DNA of 64,000 bases from assembly GCA_036015235.1 (NCBI GenBank), contig CP107926.1, forward strand, positions 8,799,501 through 8,863,500. The letters are read 5' to 3'. The first letter of the stretch is position 1; every line of letters starts with the position of its first letter. Made by a program: the position numbers and the translations under genes. The notes beneath the pieces were generated by a model. It worked only from the letters and a program-made list of their open reading frames with translations. It made no database searches and was not told the DNA's origin. Shown piece after piece: positions 43,797 to 52,463 of this stretch. The stretch comes from Streptomyces sp. NBC_00433. Its GTDB lineage: Bacteria; Actinomycetota; Actinomycetes; Streptomycetales; Streptomycetaceae.

Positions 43797-46700
43797 CCAC
43801 CGCCACCCGCGTGCCCGCCCTCCCCATCCAACGGGGCATGTGGCTCGCCTCCCAACTCGACCCGATCGGGTCGGAGTTCACCGTCTCCACCGCGACACGC
43901 CTCACCGGCCCGCTGGACCCCGCGGCACTGGACCAGGCACTGCGGGACGTGACCGACCGGCAGCCCCTGCTGCGGTCGCGGTTCGCCCGCTACGGCCGAA
44001 GCGGCCTGTCCCTGGTCGTCGACCCCGACCTGACGGCCACCCCGACACAGACCGACCTCGCCGGCCTGCCCACCGCCCAGGCCGAGACGACCGCCCGCGA
44101 CCTCGTCGCCGAGACCGCACGCGTCCCCTTCGACCTGGAGCGGGGCCCCCTGCTGCGCGCCATGCTGCTGCGCCTGGCACCCGAGGACCACATCGTCGCA
44201 CTCCACCTGCACCACGCCGTGTGCGACGGCGACTCCGTGCGGCTCCTGTACGACGCCTGGAGCCGCGCCTACGCGCGGCGCACGGCCGCGGGCGGCGCCC
44301 ACGATCCCGTCCCCGCGGAGCGGGGCACGCACGACGACACCCCGGACTACCACCGGCACGCCGCCGTCACCGAGGCCGAACACGCCGAGGGCCTGGCCTA
44401 CTGGAGCCGCCGCCTCGACGGCGTGACCCCGCCGGCCCTGCCGCTGACCGGACACCCCGGACGCACCGGCCGGGACGGCGCCGGCCACACCTTCCCGGTC
44501 CCCCCCGCCCTGCTGCGGCGCGTCGACGCCTTCGCCCGCCAAGCGGGCACCACCCGCTACACCGTGCTGCTGACAGCGTTCTCCGCGCTGCTGGGACGTC
44601 TGTGCCGCACCGAGGAGGTCACCGTCGGCACCACGGCCTCCACCCGGCTGGCCGAAGACTCCCAGCACGTGGTCGGCCCGCTGTTCAACACCCTCGCGCT
44701 GCGCACCGCCACCCCCGCCGGCACCGCCTTCCGGGACGCCGTCGACACGGCGACCGACACCGTCCTGGACGCCTTCGAGCACGTGCGGGTGCCGTTCGAG
44801 GACGTCCTGGACACCGTGCGCACCGCCTCCTCCTCCGGGCTGCGCAACCCGCTGTTCAACGTCTTCTTCGAACTCGACCACGCTCCCGCGCCCGCCCTGC
44901 GCCTGCCGGGCTGCGCGGCGGCGCCCTTCCGCTTCCCCGACCACGCCCCCAAGACCGACCTCATGCTCGCCCTCAGGCCCGACGGCGACGGACTCACCGG
45001 CGAGTTCACCTACCGCACCACCGCCTGCGACGACACGGGCGTCCGCGCCCTCGCCGACGGGTTCACCGCCCTGCTCGACGCCGCACTCCACGCGCCCGGC
45101 ACCGCGCTGGACGACCTGCCCGTCATGTCGCCGGCCCGCCGCGACGACGTCCTGCACGCCTTCGCCGACGGCGGCCGCACGGCCCCCGCCGACACCTGCG
45201 TGCACCGCCTCTTCGAACAGCAGGCGCGGTCCACCCCCGACGCCGTCGCGGTACGCGAACTGGGCGGCGACAGGCGGACGCTGAGCTACCAGGAGCTGAA
45301 CGGGCGGGCCAACCGGCTGGCCCGCTACCTGCGCGCCCGGGGCGTGACCCCGCACGACCGGATCGCGCTGCTGCTGCACCGCTCACCGGATCTGGTGGTG
45401 GCCTGCCTTGCCGCGTGGAAGGCCGGAGCCGCCTACGTGCCCCTGGACGCGGCCTTCCCCGACCCCCGCCTGGAGTTCGTCACCCAGGACAGCGGGGCGC
45501 GCCTGGTCGTCACCGAGTCCGCCCTGGCCGGACGGGCCGCCGCCCTCGGCGTCGGCGTCGTCGTCCTCGACGAGGCAGCGGCCGCCGTCGCCGCCCACCC
45601 CGGCACCGACCTGCCCGACGGACCGGGCCCGGACGCGCTCGCCTACGTCATCCACACCTCCGGCTCCACCGGCAAGCCCAAGGGCGTCCTGGTGGAGCAC
45701 CGCGGGCTCGCGAACTTCCTCAACTGGTGCGTGCGCCGCTACGCCGCCGAAGGCGACGGCGGGGCACCGCTGTTCTCGTCCATGGCCTTCGACATGGTGG
45801 TGCCCAACCTGTACACCCCGCTGCTCACCGGCCAGGCCGTCGCGCTCGCCCCCGACGGCCTGCCACCGGACCGCCTCGGCGAGGTGCTGGCCGCCGGAGC
45901 CCCCTACAGCTTCGTCAAACTCACCCCCGGCCACCTGGAACTGCTCACCGCCCAGCTCACCCCCGGCCAGGCCCGCGGCCTGGCCCGGCTGCTCGTCGTC
46001 GGAGCCGACGCCTTCCCGCCCGCGGCGCTGACCGCCTGGCGCGCGCTCGCCCCCGACCTGCCCCTGCTGAACGAGTACGGGCCGACCGAGGCGACCGTCG
46101 CCAACAGCGCGTACGAGATTCCGCCCCCCGCCGCCCCGGGCACGCGCGAGAGCGACGAGCCCGCCACCCTGCCCATCGGCAGGCCCATCCCCAACACCAC
46201 CATGTACGTCCTCGACGACGACCGCCGGCCCGTGCCACCCGGCGTCACCGGCGAGATCCACATCGGCGGCACCTGCGTGGCCCGCGGCTACGCCAACCGG
46301 CCGCAGACCACCGCCGAACGGTTCGTCGACGACCCCTTCGGCCCGCCCGGCGCCCGCCTCTACCGCACCGGCGACCTGGGCCGCTGGCTGCCCGACGGAC
46401 AGGCGCAGTTCCTCGGCAGGTCCGACCACCAGGTCAAGATCAACGGCTACCGCATCGAACCCGGCGAGGTCGAGGCCGCCCTGGCCGCCGTCCCCGGCGT
46501 ACGCCAGGCCCTCGTAACCACCGCCGGCACCCCCTCAGGACCCCGGGCCCTGGTCGCCCACGTCGTACCCGACCCCGGCACCGCGTTCGACGCCGACGCC
46601 CTGCGCGCGGAACTCGCCCACACCCTGCCCGCACACCTGGTGCCCGCCCGGTTCCTGGAACTCGCCCGCGTCCCGCTCAACGCCAACGGCAAGGTCGACC

Positions 46701-47800
46701 GGTCCAGGCTCCCGCAGCCCACCTGGGGCACCAGCGGCCCCGCCGCGCCCCGCGGGGCGCGCACCCCCGCCGAGGAAGCGGTCAGCCGTGCCTGGGCCGA
46801 GGTCCTCGGCCTGGCCCCCGACGCCTTCGGACCCGACGACAACTTCTTCGGGCTCGGCGGCAACTCCCTGCTCGTCCTGACCGTCGTGGCCCGGCTGCGC
46901 GGCCTGCTCGGCGCCGACCTCACCTTCGCCCGCTTCCTGCAGGACCCCACCGTCGCCGGGGTCGCCGCCGCCGTCACCGACGGGGCACGCCCGGCCGGCG
47001 GCCACAGCCTGTCCCAGCTCGCCCCCGGCGGCGACGGCACACCCACCGTGTTCGTCCACCCGCTGGGCGGGACCGTCTTCTGCTACCGCCACCTCGTCGA
47101 GATGCTCAGCGGCCAGGCCCCCCTCTACGGGCTCACCCTCGGCGCCCTGCGCGGCGAGAGCCCCGACGGCGACGACCGGCTGGAGGACACCGCCGCCCGC
47201 TACGCCGCCGAGATCCGCGAAGCCGTGCCAGGACCGGTCAACGTCGTCGGCTGGTCGGCGGGCGGCGTCATCGCCTTCGAGACCGCCCGCCGGCTGCGCG
47301 CGCTGGGCGGCCAGGTCAGCCACCTGGTCCTCCTGGACCCCAGCCCGCCGCAGGAGAACACCCGCTGGCGCCAGTACGTACGCCAACTGCGGCGCATCCG
47401 CTCCCGGCTGGGCCTGGCCGGGGACGAGGAACGGGAGGAGGAGTTCCAGGCCGTGCTGCGCGGCGACCTGTTCCAGGCCATGGGCATCGACCCGTCCACC
47501 TGCCGCGACTACTCCCTCTTCCCCCAGGACGTGCTGTACATCTGGCAGCGCCAGCTGGAGACCCTCGGCGGCTACGAAGTCGGCTCCTACGAGGGCCCGA
47601 TGACGGTCCTCACCTCACAGGAACGCGACGGGGACGACCAGATCCTGCTCGTCGCCAAGTGGCAGGAGCACGCCGGCGGACCCGTCAAGCACATCCAGGT
47701 GGGCGGCGACCACCTCGGCATGATGCGGCTGCCCGCCGCCGCCTCCTCGGCCGCGGCACTGCGGGAACTGATCACCGGGGACGGGGAGGGCACGGCATGA
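43793..47800 (+). CDS. NRPS, C-A-T-TE termination module
   Basis: This 1335-residue synthetase has a condensation domain (about 5-450) with HHAVCDG. Its adenylation domain (about 469-965) has HTSGSTGKPKG, NEYGPTEA and GEIHIGG; a carrier domain has Ser in LGGNSLL (about 1024). A type I thioesterase (about 1085-1330) has its nucleophile in GWSAGG and its His in GGDHLGMM. It should add the last residue and release the peptide. The pocket residues read by eye, D-M-P-K-V-G-E-V-A-K, resemble known Asn/Asp codes (D-L-T-K-x-G-E/H). The gene overlaps its neighbours by ATGA at both ends. Confidence 0.94.
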   Translation: MTTATRVPALPIQRGMWLASQLDPIGSEFTVSTATRLTGPLDPAALDQALRDVTDRQPLLRSRFARYGRSGLSLVVDPDLTATPTQTDLAGLPTAQAETTARDLVAETARVPFDLERGPLLRAMLLRLAPEDHIVALHLHHAVCDGDSVRLLYDAWSRAYARRTAAGGAHDPVPAERGTHDDTPDYHRHAAVTEAEHAEGLAYWSRRLDGVTPPALPLTGHPGRTGRDGAGHTFPVPPALLRRVDAFARQAGTTRYTVLLTAFSALLGRLCRTEEVTVGTTASTRLAEDSQHVVGPLFNTLALRTATPAGTAFRDAVDTATDTVLDAFEHVRVPFEDVLDTVRTASSSGLRNPLFNVFFELDHAPAPALRLPGCAAAPFRFPDHAPKTDLMLALRPDGDGLTGEFTYRTTACDDTGVRALADGFTALLDAALHAPGTALDDLPVMSPARRDDVLHAFADGGRTAPADTCVHRLFEQQARSTPDAVAVRELGGDRRTLSYQELNGRANRLARYLRARGVTPHDRIALLLHRSPDLVVACLAAWKAGAAYVPLDAAFPDPRLEFVTQDSGARLVVTESALAGRAAALGVGVVVLDEAAAAVAAHPGTDLPDGPGPDALAYVIHTSGSTGKPKGVLVEHRGLANFLNWCVRRYAAEGDGGAPLFSSMAFDMVVPNLYTPLLTGQAVALAPDGLPPDRLGEVLAAGAPYSFVKLTPGHLELLTAQLTPGQARGLARLLVVGADAFPPAALTAWRALAPDLPLLNEYGPTEATVANSAYEIPPPAAPGTRESDEPATLPIGRPIPNTTMYVLDDDRRPVPPGVTGEIHIGGTCVARGYANRPQTTAERFVDDPFGPPGARLYRTGDLGRWLPDGQAQFLGRSDHQVKINGYRIEPGEVEAALAAVPGVRQALVTTAGTPSGPRALVAHVVPDPGTAFDADALRAELAHTLPAHLVPARFLELARVPLNANGKVDRSRLPQPTWGTSGPAAPRGARTPAEEAVSRAWAEVLGLAPDAFGPDDNFFGLGGNSLLVLTVVARLRGLLGADLTFARFLQDPTVAGVAAAVTDGARPAGGHSLSQLAPGGDGTPTVFVHPLGGTVFCYRHLVEMLSGQAPLYGLTLGALRGESPDGDDRLEDTAARYAAEIREAVPGPVNVVGWSAGGVIAFETARRLRALGGQVSHLVLLDPSPPQENTRWRQYVRQLRRIRSRLGLAGDEEREEEFQAVLRGDLFQAMGIDPSTCRDYSLFPQDVLYIWQRQLETLGGYEVGSYEGPMTVLTSQERDGDDQILLVAKWQEHAGGPVKHIQVGGDHLGMMRLPAAASSAAALRELITGDGEGTA

Positions 47801-49023
47801 CCGCGCACGCCGACGCCGAACAGACCATCGGCGAGTTCTACTCCGAGTTCCCCTACCCCTGGCACGCCACCCGGCTCACCGCACCCGACGACCCCGGCCT
47901 CCACCCGGCGCTCCTGGCCCAGGAACTGGGCGACTTCACCCACCGCCGGATGCCGCGCGACGCGCGGATCTGGGTACCGGGCTGCGGAGTCAACCAGGCA
48001 CTCATCGTCGCCCTGCGCTTCCCCGGCGCCGAGGTCGTCGGCAGCGACGTCTCCACCGACTCCCTGAACCTGTGCCGAACCGCCCGCGACCAGCTCGGCA
48101 CACCCAACCTGACCCTGCGCGAGGAGGGCATCAGCGAGGCCGGGTACCGCCAGGAGTTCGACTACGTCGTGTGCACCGGGGTCATCCACCACCACCCCGA
48201 CCCCGGACTGCTCCTGGACCGCCTCGCCGCGGCACTCAAGCCCGCCGGCGTACTGGAACTGATGGTCTACAACACCTACCACAGGCGAGAGATCACCGCG
48301 TTCCAGGAGGCCATGCGGCTGCTCGGCCGCGAACAGGACCTGTGGTTCGCCCGCCGGGCCGCCGGCTCCCTCACCCGGGACAGCGAACTGACCCGCCGGC
48401 TGCGCGCGGACCTCGGCGAGCCGGAGGAGCAGTTCGCCGACAGCTGGCTCAACCCCTGCGAGCGCAACTTCACCGTCCGCAGCCTCCACGAGACGGCCCG
48501 CGCGGCCGGCCTCGCCCTGGAGGCGCCCTGCGCCAGCCCGCTGGCCACCGGACTCGACCTGTACGACTGGCGGGTACCCTGCGCGGACGGCCAACTGCTG
48601 CGCCGGAGCGAGGCACTGGACGACGTGACGCGCTGGCAGGTCACCCAGGCGCTCAGCGTCGACCGCAGCCCGCTGCTGTGGTTCTACCTGCGCCGCACGG
48701 ACAACCCGCTCCCCGCCCTGCGCGAGGCCGACCGCGACGAGGCGTTCCTCGACGCCGTGTTCGCCCCGGTGACCGCGAGCGAGCGGGTGTGGGTGATGGG
48801 CCGCTCCGGTGGCTACCGGCCCCTGGACGCACCGCAGCCCCTGGTCACCGGCCCGCCGCCGGTCGCGCCATGGCTGGCGGCGGAGGCGGACGGCACGCGC
48901 CCGCTGCGCGAGCTGCTGGCCGCCCGCGGCGGCCCGCCGGCCCGCGACGAGCTCCGCGACCTGCGCATCCGCCTCACCACGCCCTCCTTCCCGCACCTCA
49001 GAGCGGTGACCCACCCCGGGTGA
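47797..49023 (+). CDS. SAM-dependent methyltransferase
   Basis: This 408-residue class I methyltransferase starts with QTIGEFYSEFPYPWH and has the SAM-binding loop WVPGCGVNQALIVAL (about 58-72), the acidic strand end VVGSDVSTDSL, and CTGVIHHHPDPGLLLD as motif IV. The C-terminal 140 residues form an extra domain with no motif I know. It overlaps the NRPS stop by ATGA, so it is strictly co-translated with the termination module. The likely role is N-, O- or ester methylation of the peptide or of a precursor; the methyl acceptor cannot be told. Confidence 0.88.
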   Translation: MTAHADAEQTIGEFYSEFPYPWHATRLTAPDDPGLHPALLAQELGDFTHRRMPRDARIWVPGCGVNQALIVALRFPGAEVVGSDVSTDSLNLCRTARDQLGTPNLTLREEGISEAGYRQEFDYVVCTGVIHHHPDPGLLLDRLAAALKPAGVLELMVYNTYHRREITAFQEAMRLLGREQDLWFARRAAGSLTRDSELTRRLRADLGEPEEQFADSWLNPCERNFTVRSLHETARAAGLALEAPCASPLATGLDLYDWRVPCADGQLLRRSEALDDVTRWQVTQALSVDRSPLLWFYLRRTDNPLPALREADRDEAFLDAVFAPVTASERVWVMGRSGGYRPLDAPQPLVTGPPPVAPWLAAEADGTRPLRELLAARGGPPARDELRDLRIRLTTPSFPHLRAVTHPG

Positions 49024-49093
49024 GGCGGACGGCCGTGCGGCCGGCGCGGGTGCGCGCCGGCCGGCCGCGGCGCGAGACGCTCCCGGCGGGCTC

Positions 49094-49687
49094 TCAGGCG
49101 GGCACCATCGGCTCAGCGGACGCCGGGCGGGGCAGGCCCAGCAGGTCCAGGGCCGCGTCCGCACCGTCCGCGGCCCGGACGATGGACCGCTCCCGGGCCG
49201 TGAAGAACCCTTCCTCCTCCATCCGGTCGAGCATCGATATCAGCGGCTGAAAGAATTCCCCCACATTGACAAGCACGACCGGCTTCCGGTGATAACCCAG
49301 CTGGTTCCAGGTCGCCACCTCCATCAATTCGTCCAGGGTGCCGAATCCACCGGGCAACACCAGGAAAGCATCCGAGAGCCGGTACATCAGTGCCTTGCGC
49401 TCGTGCATGCTGGACACCACGAAGACCTCGCCGCAGGCCTCGACGGCCCGCTCCCGCTCGTGCAGGGCGTGCGGGATCACCCCGGTCACCCTCGCACCGG
49501 CCCGGTACGCGGCCTGCGACACGGCGCCCATGACACCCGAGCCGCCCGCCCCGTACACCAGGTCGGCGCCCCGCCGCCCGAGCGCGTCGCCGAGCGCGGC
49601 GGCGGCCTCCACATAGAGCGGGGTCCGCCCGCCGCGCGATCCGCACAGCACGCCGACACGGCGCGCACCCGAGGGTGAGAAAGCCAT
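49094..49687 (-). CDS. LOG-family nucleotide phosphoribohydrolase
   Basis: This 197-residue protein has the Rossmann-like LOG fold with the two diagnostic motifs: VLPGGFGTLDELMEV (PGG-x-GT-x-x-E, about 112-126) and the Arg/Lys in SMHERKALMY. It also has VYGAGGSGVMGAVSQAA for phosphate binding. LOG proteins hydrolyse AMP- or cytokinin-type nucleotides to base and ribose 5-phosphate. Housekeeping copies exist in all Streptomyces, but copies also occur in biosynthetic clusters. It is transcribed against the NRPS arm, so membership of the cluster is uncertain. AAAGGG precedes ATG 49687. Confidence 0.88.
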   Translation of the reverse strand: MAFSPSGARRVGVLCGSRGGRTPLYVEAAAALGDALGRRGADLVYGAGGSGVMGAVSQAAYRAGARVTGVIPHALHERERAVEACGEVFVVSSMHERKALMYRLSDAFLVLPGGFGTLDELMEVATWNQLGYHRKPVVLVNVGEFFQPLISMLDRMEEEGFFTARERSIVRAADGADAALDLLGLPRPASAEPMVPA

Positions 49688-49870
49688 ATCGAAACCCTTT
49701 CCTCTTCGTCTTCCAGGGGTCCTTTCCGGCAGGCTAGCCAATCCACGCGGACATCTCGGCGGAGCGGAACGGATTTCCACCGCGGGAGGAAGAGCGGGGA
49801 GCGGCGGGGGAGGAGCCGACACGCCGACCCCGCACGGGGCGCCCGCCCGAACCCCTCGGACCCCGACACA

Positions 49871-49886
49871 TGAAACACATATTTCA
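49871..49886. promoter_or_regulatory. Candidate ArsR operator, distal copy
   Basis: TGAAACACATATTTCA is a TGAAA-N6-TTTCA palindrome in an unusually AT-rich island. The same pattern recurs at the ArsR start codon 136 bases downstream, which makes both likely sites of the same regulator. Confidence 0.55.
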
Positions 49887-49977
49887 CAACCCGCCTCCCC
49901 CTCCGCGGAAGGAAACGCACCTCCACGCAGGCCTCCGGGAAACGGCCTGCTCAAGCACCCCGTGCCGCGCGGCACGC

Positions 49978-50022
49978 TTGCGGAGCCGAGGACACCGGCG
50001 CACTATTGAAAGATGTCTTTCA
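49978..50022 (+). promoter_or_regulatory. ArsR promoter with operator over the start codon
   Basis: TTGCGG (49978-49983), a 17-base spacer and CACTAT (50001-50006) form a plausible promoter. Its start point would fall about at the ATG (50013), giving a leaderless message, in line with the absence of a well-spaced ribosome site. TGAAAGATGTCTTTCA (50007-50022), with perfect 7-bp arms, is centred on that ATG and matches the upstream TGAAA-N6-TTTCA site. This predicts autorepression. Confidence 0.55.
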
Positions 50023-50621
50023 TACCGCAGGCGGACCCCGGAACCGGACCCGGCCGGGTATCGATCACCGACGTGCGCGTCCTGGGCGCCTTCGCCCACC
50101 CCCTGCGCCTGCGCCTGCTCCACCACCTGATGCGGACGGGACCGGCCACCGCGAGCCGGTGCGCCGAGGCGACGGGCGACTCCGCCTCCAACTGCAGCTA
50201 CCACCTGCGCCTCCTCCACCGGTACGGACTCGTGGAGCGGGCCGAGGCCGAACAGGGCGCGGACGCACGCGACCGGCCCTGGCGCGCCGTGGCCACCGGC
50301 TTCGACTTCCTGCCGGACGGCGACGGGCCCGAGGCGCTCGCCGCCCACTCCGCGGTCATCGGCGCCGAACTGGGCGAACTCACCCGCCTGGCCAGGTCCT
50401 TCCTCGCGAGCTTCGGCTCCCTGGACGAACCCTGGCAGCGAGCAGCGGTGTTCGACACCTACGCGCTCACGCTCACCCCGGACGAACTGGTCCACCTCGT
50501 CTCGGTCATCGACCTGCTCGTGCGGCCGTACATCGTCACCAACCGCGAGCAGGCCCCGCCCCAGGCATCCGAGATCAGCTTCAGCCTCCAGGCCTTCCAC
50601 CGCCCCGAGGAGCCCAGGTGA
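50013..50621 (+). CDS. ArsR-family helix-turn-helix regulator
   Basis: This 202-residue regulator has an ArsR-type winged helix near the N-terminus: VLGAFAHPLRLRLLHHLMRT, TASRCAEATGDSASNCSYHL as the recognition part and GLVERAEAEQGADARDRPWR as the wing. The rest (about 100-200) is a helical effector/dimerisation domain without metal-binding cysteines. It is coupled by a GTGA overlap to the MFS gene that follows, so it probably controls this exporter. The two TGAAA-N6-TTTCA palindromes in its promoter are the likely operators. Confidence 0.88.
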   Translation: MSFIPQADPGTGPGRVSITDVRVLGAFAHPLRLRLLHHLMRTGPATASRCAEATGDSASNCSYHLRLLHRYGLVERAEAEQGADARDRPWRAVATGFDFLPDGDGPEALAAHSAVIGAELGELTRLARSFLASFGSLDEPWQRAAVFDTYALTLTPDELVHLVSVIDLLVRPYIVTNREQAPPQASEISFSLQAFHRPEEPR

Positions 50622-52003
50622 GCGCGACACCCCGCAGGCACAAGCCCCCCGACCGCACCGGGACCGCCCGCAACTCCCCGATACGCCACCCGCGCTTCCG
50701 GGCACTGTGGGCGGCCGGGCTCATCGACGACACGATCGACTGGATGCTCGTCACCGCCATCCCGATCTTCGTCTACCGCATGACCGGCTCGGCGGGGACG
50801 ACCTCCCTGGCCTTCCTGATCGAACTCACCCCCGGCATCCTGGTCGGCTCCCTCGCCGGAGTCGCCGCCGACCGCTACGACCGCAAAAACCTGCTCCTCG
50901 GCTGCACCCTGCTCCACGCGGCCCTGGTCGCCCTGCTGCTCCTCGTCTCCCCCGGCCACCTGCTCTGGCTCGTCTACACCGTGATCGCCGGCCGCGCCGT
51001 CTGCGCGCAGTTCGTCCTCACCTCCAAGAACGCCCTGCTGCCGGACCTGGTCGACCCCGGACAGAGCGTGGCGGCCAGCAACCTCGTCGTCCTCAACTCC
51101 AACCTCGGGCGGCTGGGCGGCAGCCTGCTGGGCGGCATCATGGTCGCCGGAGGGCTCCGGCCGGTCGCCGCGGCCTCGGTCGCCGGCCTGCTCCTGGCAG
51201 CCGCGGTCGTCAGCCGCATCCGCCGGCCCGAGACCACCCCCGCCACCGCACCCGCGCGGCCGGCACCGCCCGACCCCTCCACCGCGACCCGCCGACCGGG
51301 CACCTCACGCCTGCGCCAGGTCGCCCGGCACTGGCGGGAGGGCGTCGCGGTCATCCTGGACGACCGCCGGCTGCGCTTCTCCTTCCTGTCCGCGATCCTC
51401 TGCGCCATCGGCCAGGGCCTGTTCGTGGTCCTGTTCGTCGTCTTCGTCGCCAAGACGCTGCACGGCAGCGACGCCCAGATCGGCGTGCTGCGCAGCGTCC
51501 AGGGCATCGGCGGCATCACGGGCGGCCTGGCACTGGGCGTCCTGGGCACCCGCGTCCACCCCAAACCGCTCATCACCTGGGGCGCCCTCAGCTTCTCCGT
51601 CCTCGCCCTGCTGATCTGGAACGCACCCACCACCACCGCGTTCGGCGTCTACATCGGCCTGTTCGCCGTGGTCGGCCTGCCCGGAGGCATCTACTACGCC
51701 GGCATCCTGGGCATGGTCCAGCAACGCGTCCCACCCGGACACCTCGGCCGCGCACTCGGCTCCTTCTACACCGCCTTCAACGGCGCCCAGGCCATCGGCA
51801 TGGCCCTCGCGGGCCTCCTGGCCGACCGCCTGGGCCCCGTCCCCCTGCTCAACGCCCAAGCCCTCCTCTACCTGGCAGCCGGCCTCACCACCCTGCTGGT
51901 CCTGGGCACCCGCAACACCCCCGAAGACCGCACAGCGCACACCCCACCCCCCCAATCCCCACCCCCCGCCACCGACTCGGCACCCGCCACCACCCCCCGC
52001 TGA
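50618..52003 (+). CDS. MFS exporter (EntS/MFS_3-like)
   Basis: This 461-residue protein has about 12 membrane segments. It begins RHPRFRALWAAGLIDDTIDW and has GVAADRYDRKNLLLG after helix 2, the D-R-x-D-R-K-x-x loop of the MFS_3 branch that includes enterobactin exporter EntS and macrolide efflux proteins. It should export the NRPS product or give resistance. GAGGAG lies five bases before GTG 50618, which overlaps the ArsR stop. The C-terminal 40 residues are proline/threonine-rich and probably disordered. Confidence 0.88.
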   Translation: MSATPRRHKPPDRTGTARNSPIRHPRFRALWAAGLIDDTIDWMLVTAIPIFVYRMTGSAGTTSLAFLIELTPGILVGSLAGVAADRYDRKNLLLGCTLLHAALVALLLLVSPGHLLWLVYTVIAGRAVCAQFVLTSKNALLPDLVDPGQSVAASNLVVLNSNLGRLGGSLLGGIMVAGGLRPVAAASVAGLLLAAAVVSRIRRPETTPATAPARPAPPDPSTATRRPGTSRLRQVARHWREGVAVILDDRRLRFSFLSAILCAIGQGLFVVLFVVFVAKTLHGSDAQIGVLRSVQGIGGITGGLALGVLGTRVHPKPLITWGALSFSVLALLIWNAPTTTAFGVYIGLFAVVGLPGGIYYAGILGMVQQRVPPGHLGRALGSFYTAFNGAQAIGMALAGLLADRLGPVPLLNAQALLYLAAGLTTLLVLGTRNTPEDRTAHTPPPQSPPPATDSAPATTPR

Positions 52004-52463
52004 CGGCGCGCCCCTGCCCTCCTGGGATCCGACGGCTCCCGCCGGAGCAGCACAAGCGGTGCACTGCCGGCAACGCGCACGCGACGGAGGGGGACGTGGC
52101 ATCGCCCGTAGGAGGCGGGCAGGATCGATCCGGGCCCGTAGGAGGCGGGCAGGACCGATCCGGCCCGGCCCGCTCGCGCGGGGGCGTCGGCGCTGGTGGC
52201 GCCTGCGCCGGCGGGCGGAAGCGGAAGGGGGCGTGGCCGGGGCGCGGTACGCGCGGCCGGGCCGGGCCTGGCCGCCGGATTGGCCGGCGGTCCGGTTCCG
52301 CCACCCGGAGCAATGCCCGCACCGTTCACAACGGGCACCTCCCGCGTCGATGAGAACGGGGACACCGCGCCGTCCGGGGGTGCGCGGCCCGTGCCGCGCG
52401 CCCGCCGCGTCGGCTGTGGGAATCCGCATGCGGTCGCCCGGGGCACAGTGGTAGACATCCGGC
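52004..52463. other. 460-bp intergenic region with tandem repeat
   Basis: No convincing gene is seen between the exporter and the next gene. The region contains a two-copy 30-bp tandem repeat (listed separately). It may mark the right border of the NRPS region. Confidence 0.45.
52104..52163. repeat. Two-copy 30-bp tandem repeat
   Basis: Positions 52104-52133 and 52134-52163 are the same 30-base unit with one T/C difference. The unit starts GCCCGTAGGAGGCGGGCAGG and ends CGATCCGG. The inner GCCCG/CGGGC bases can pair, so each copy could form a short hairpin. Confidence 0.7.
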
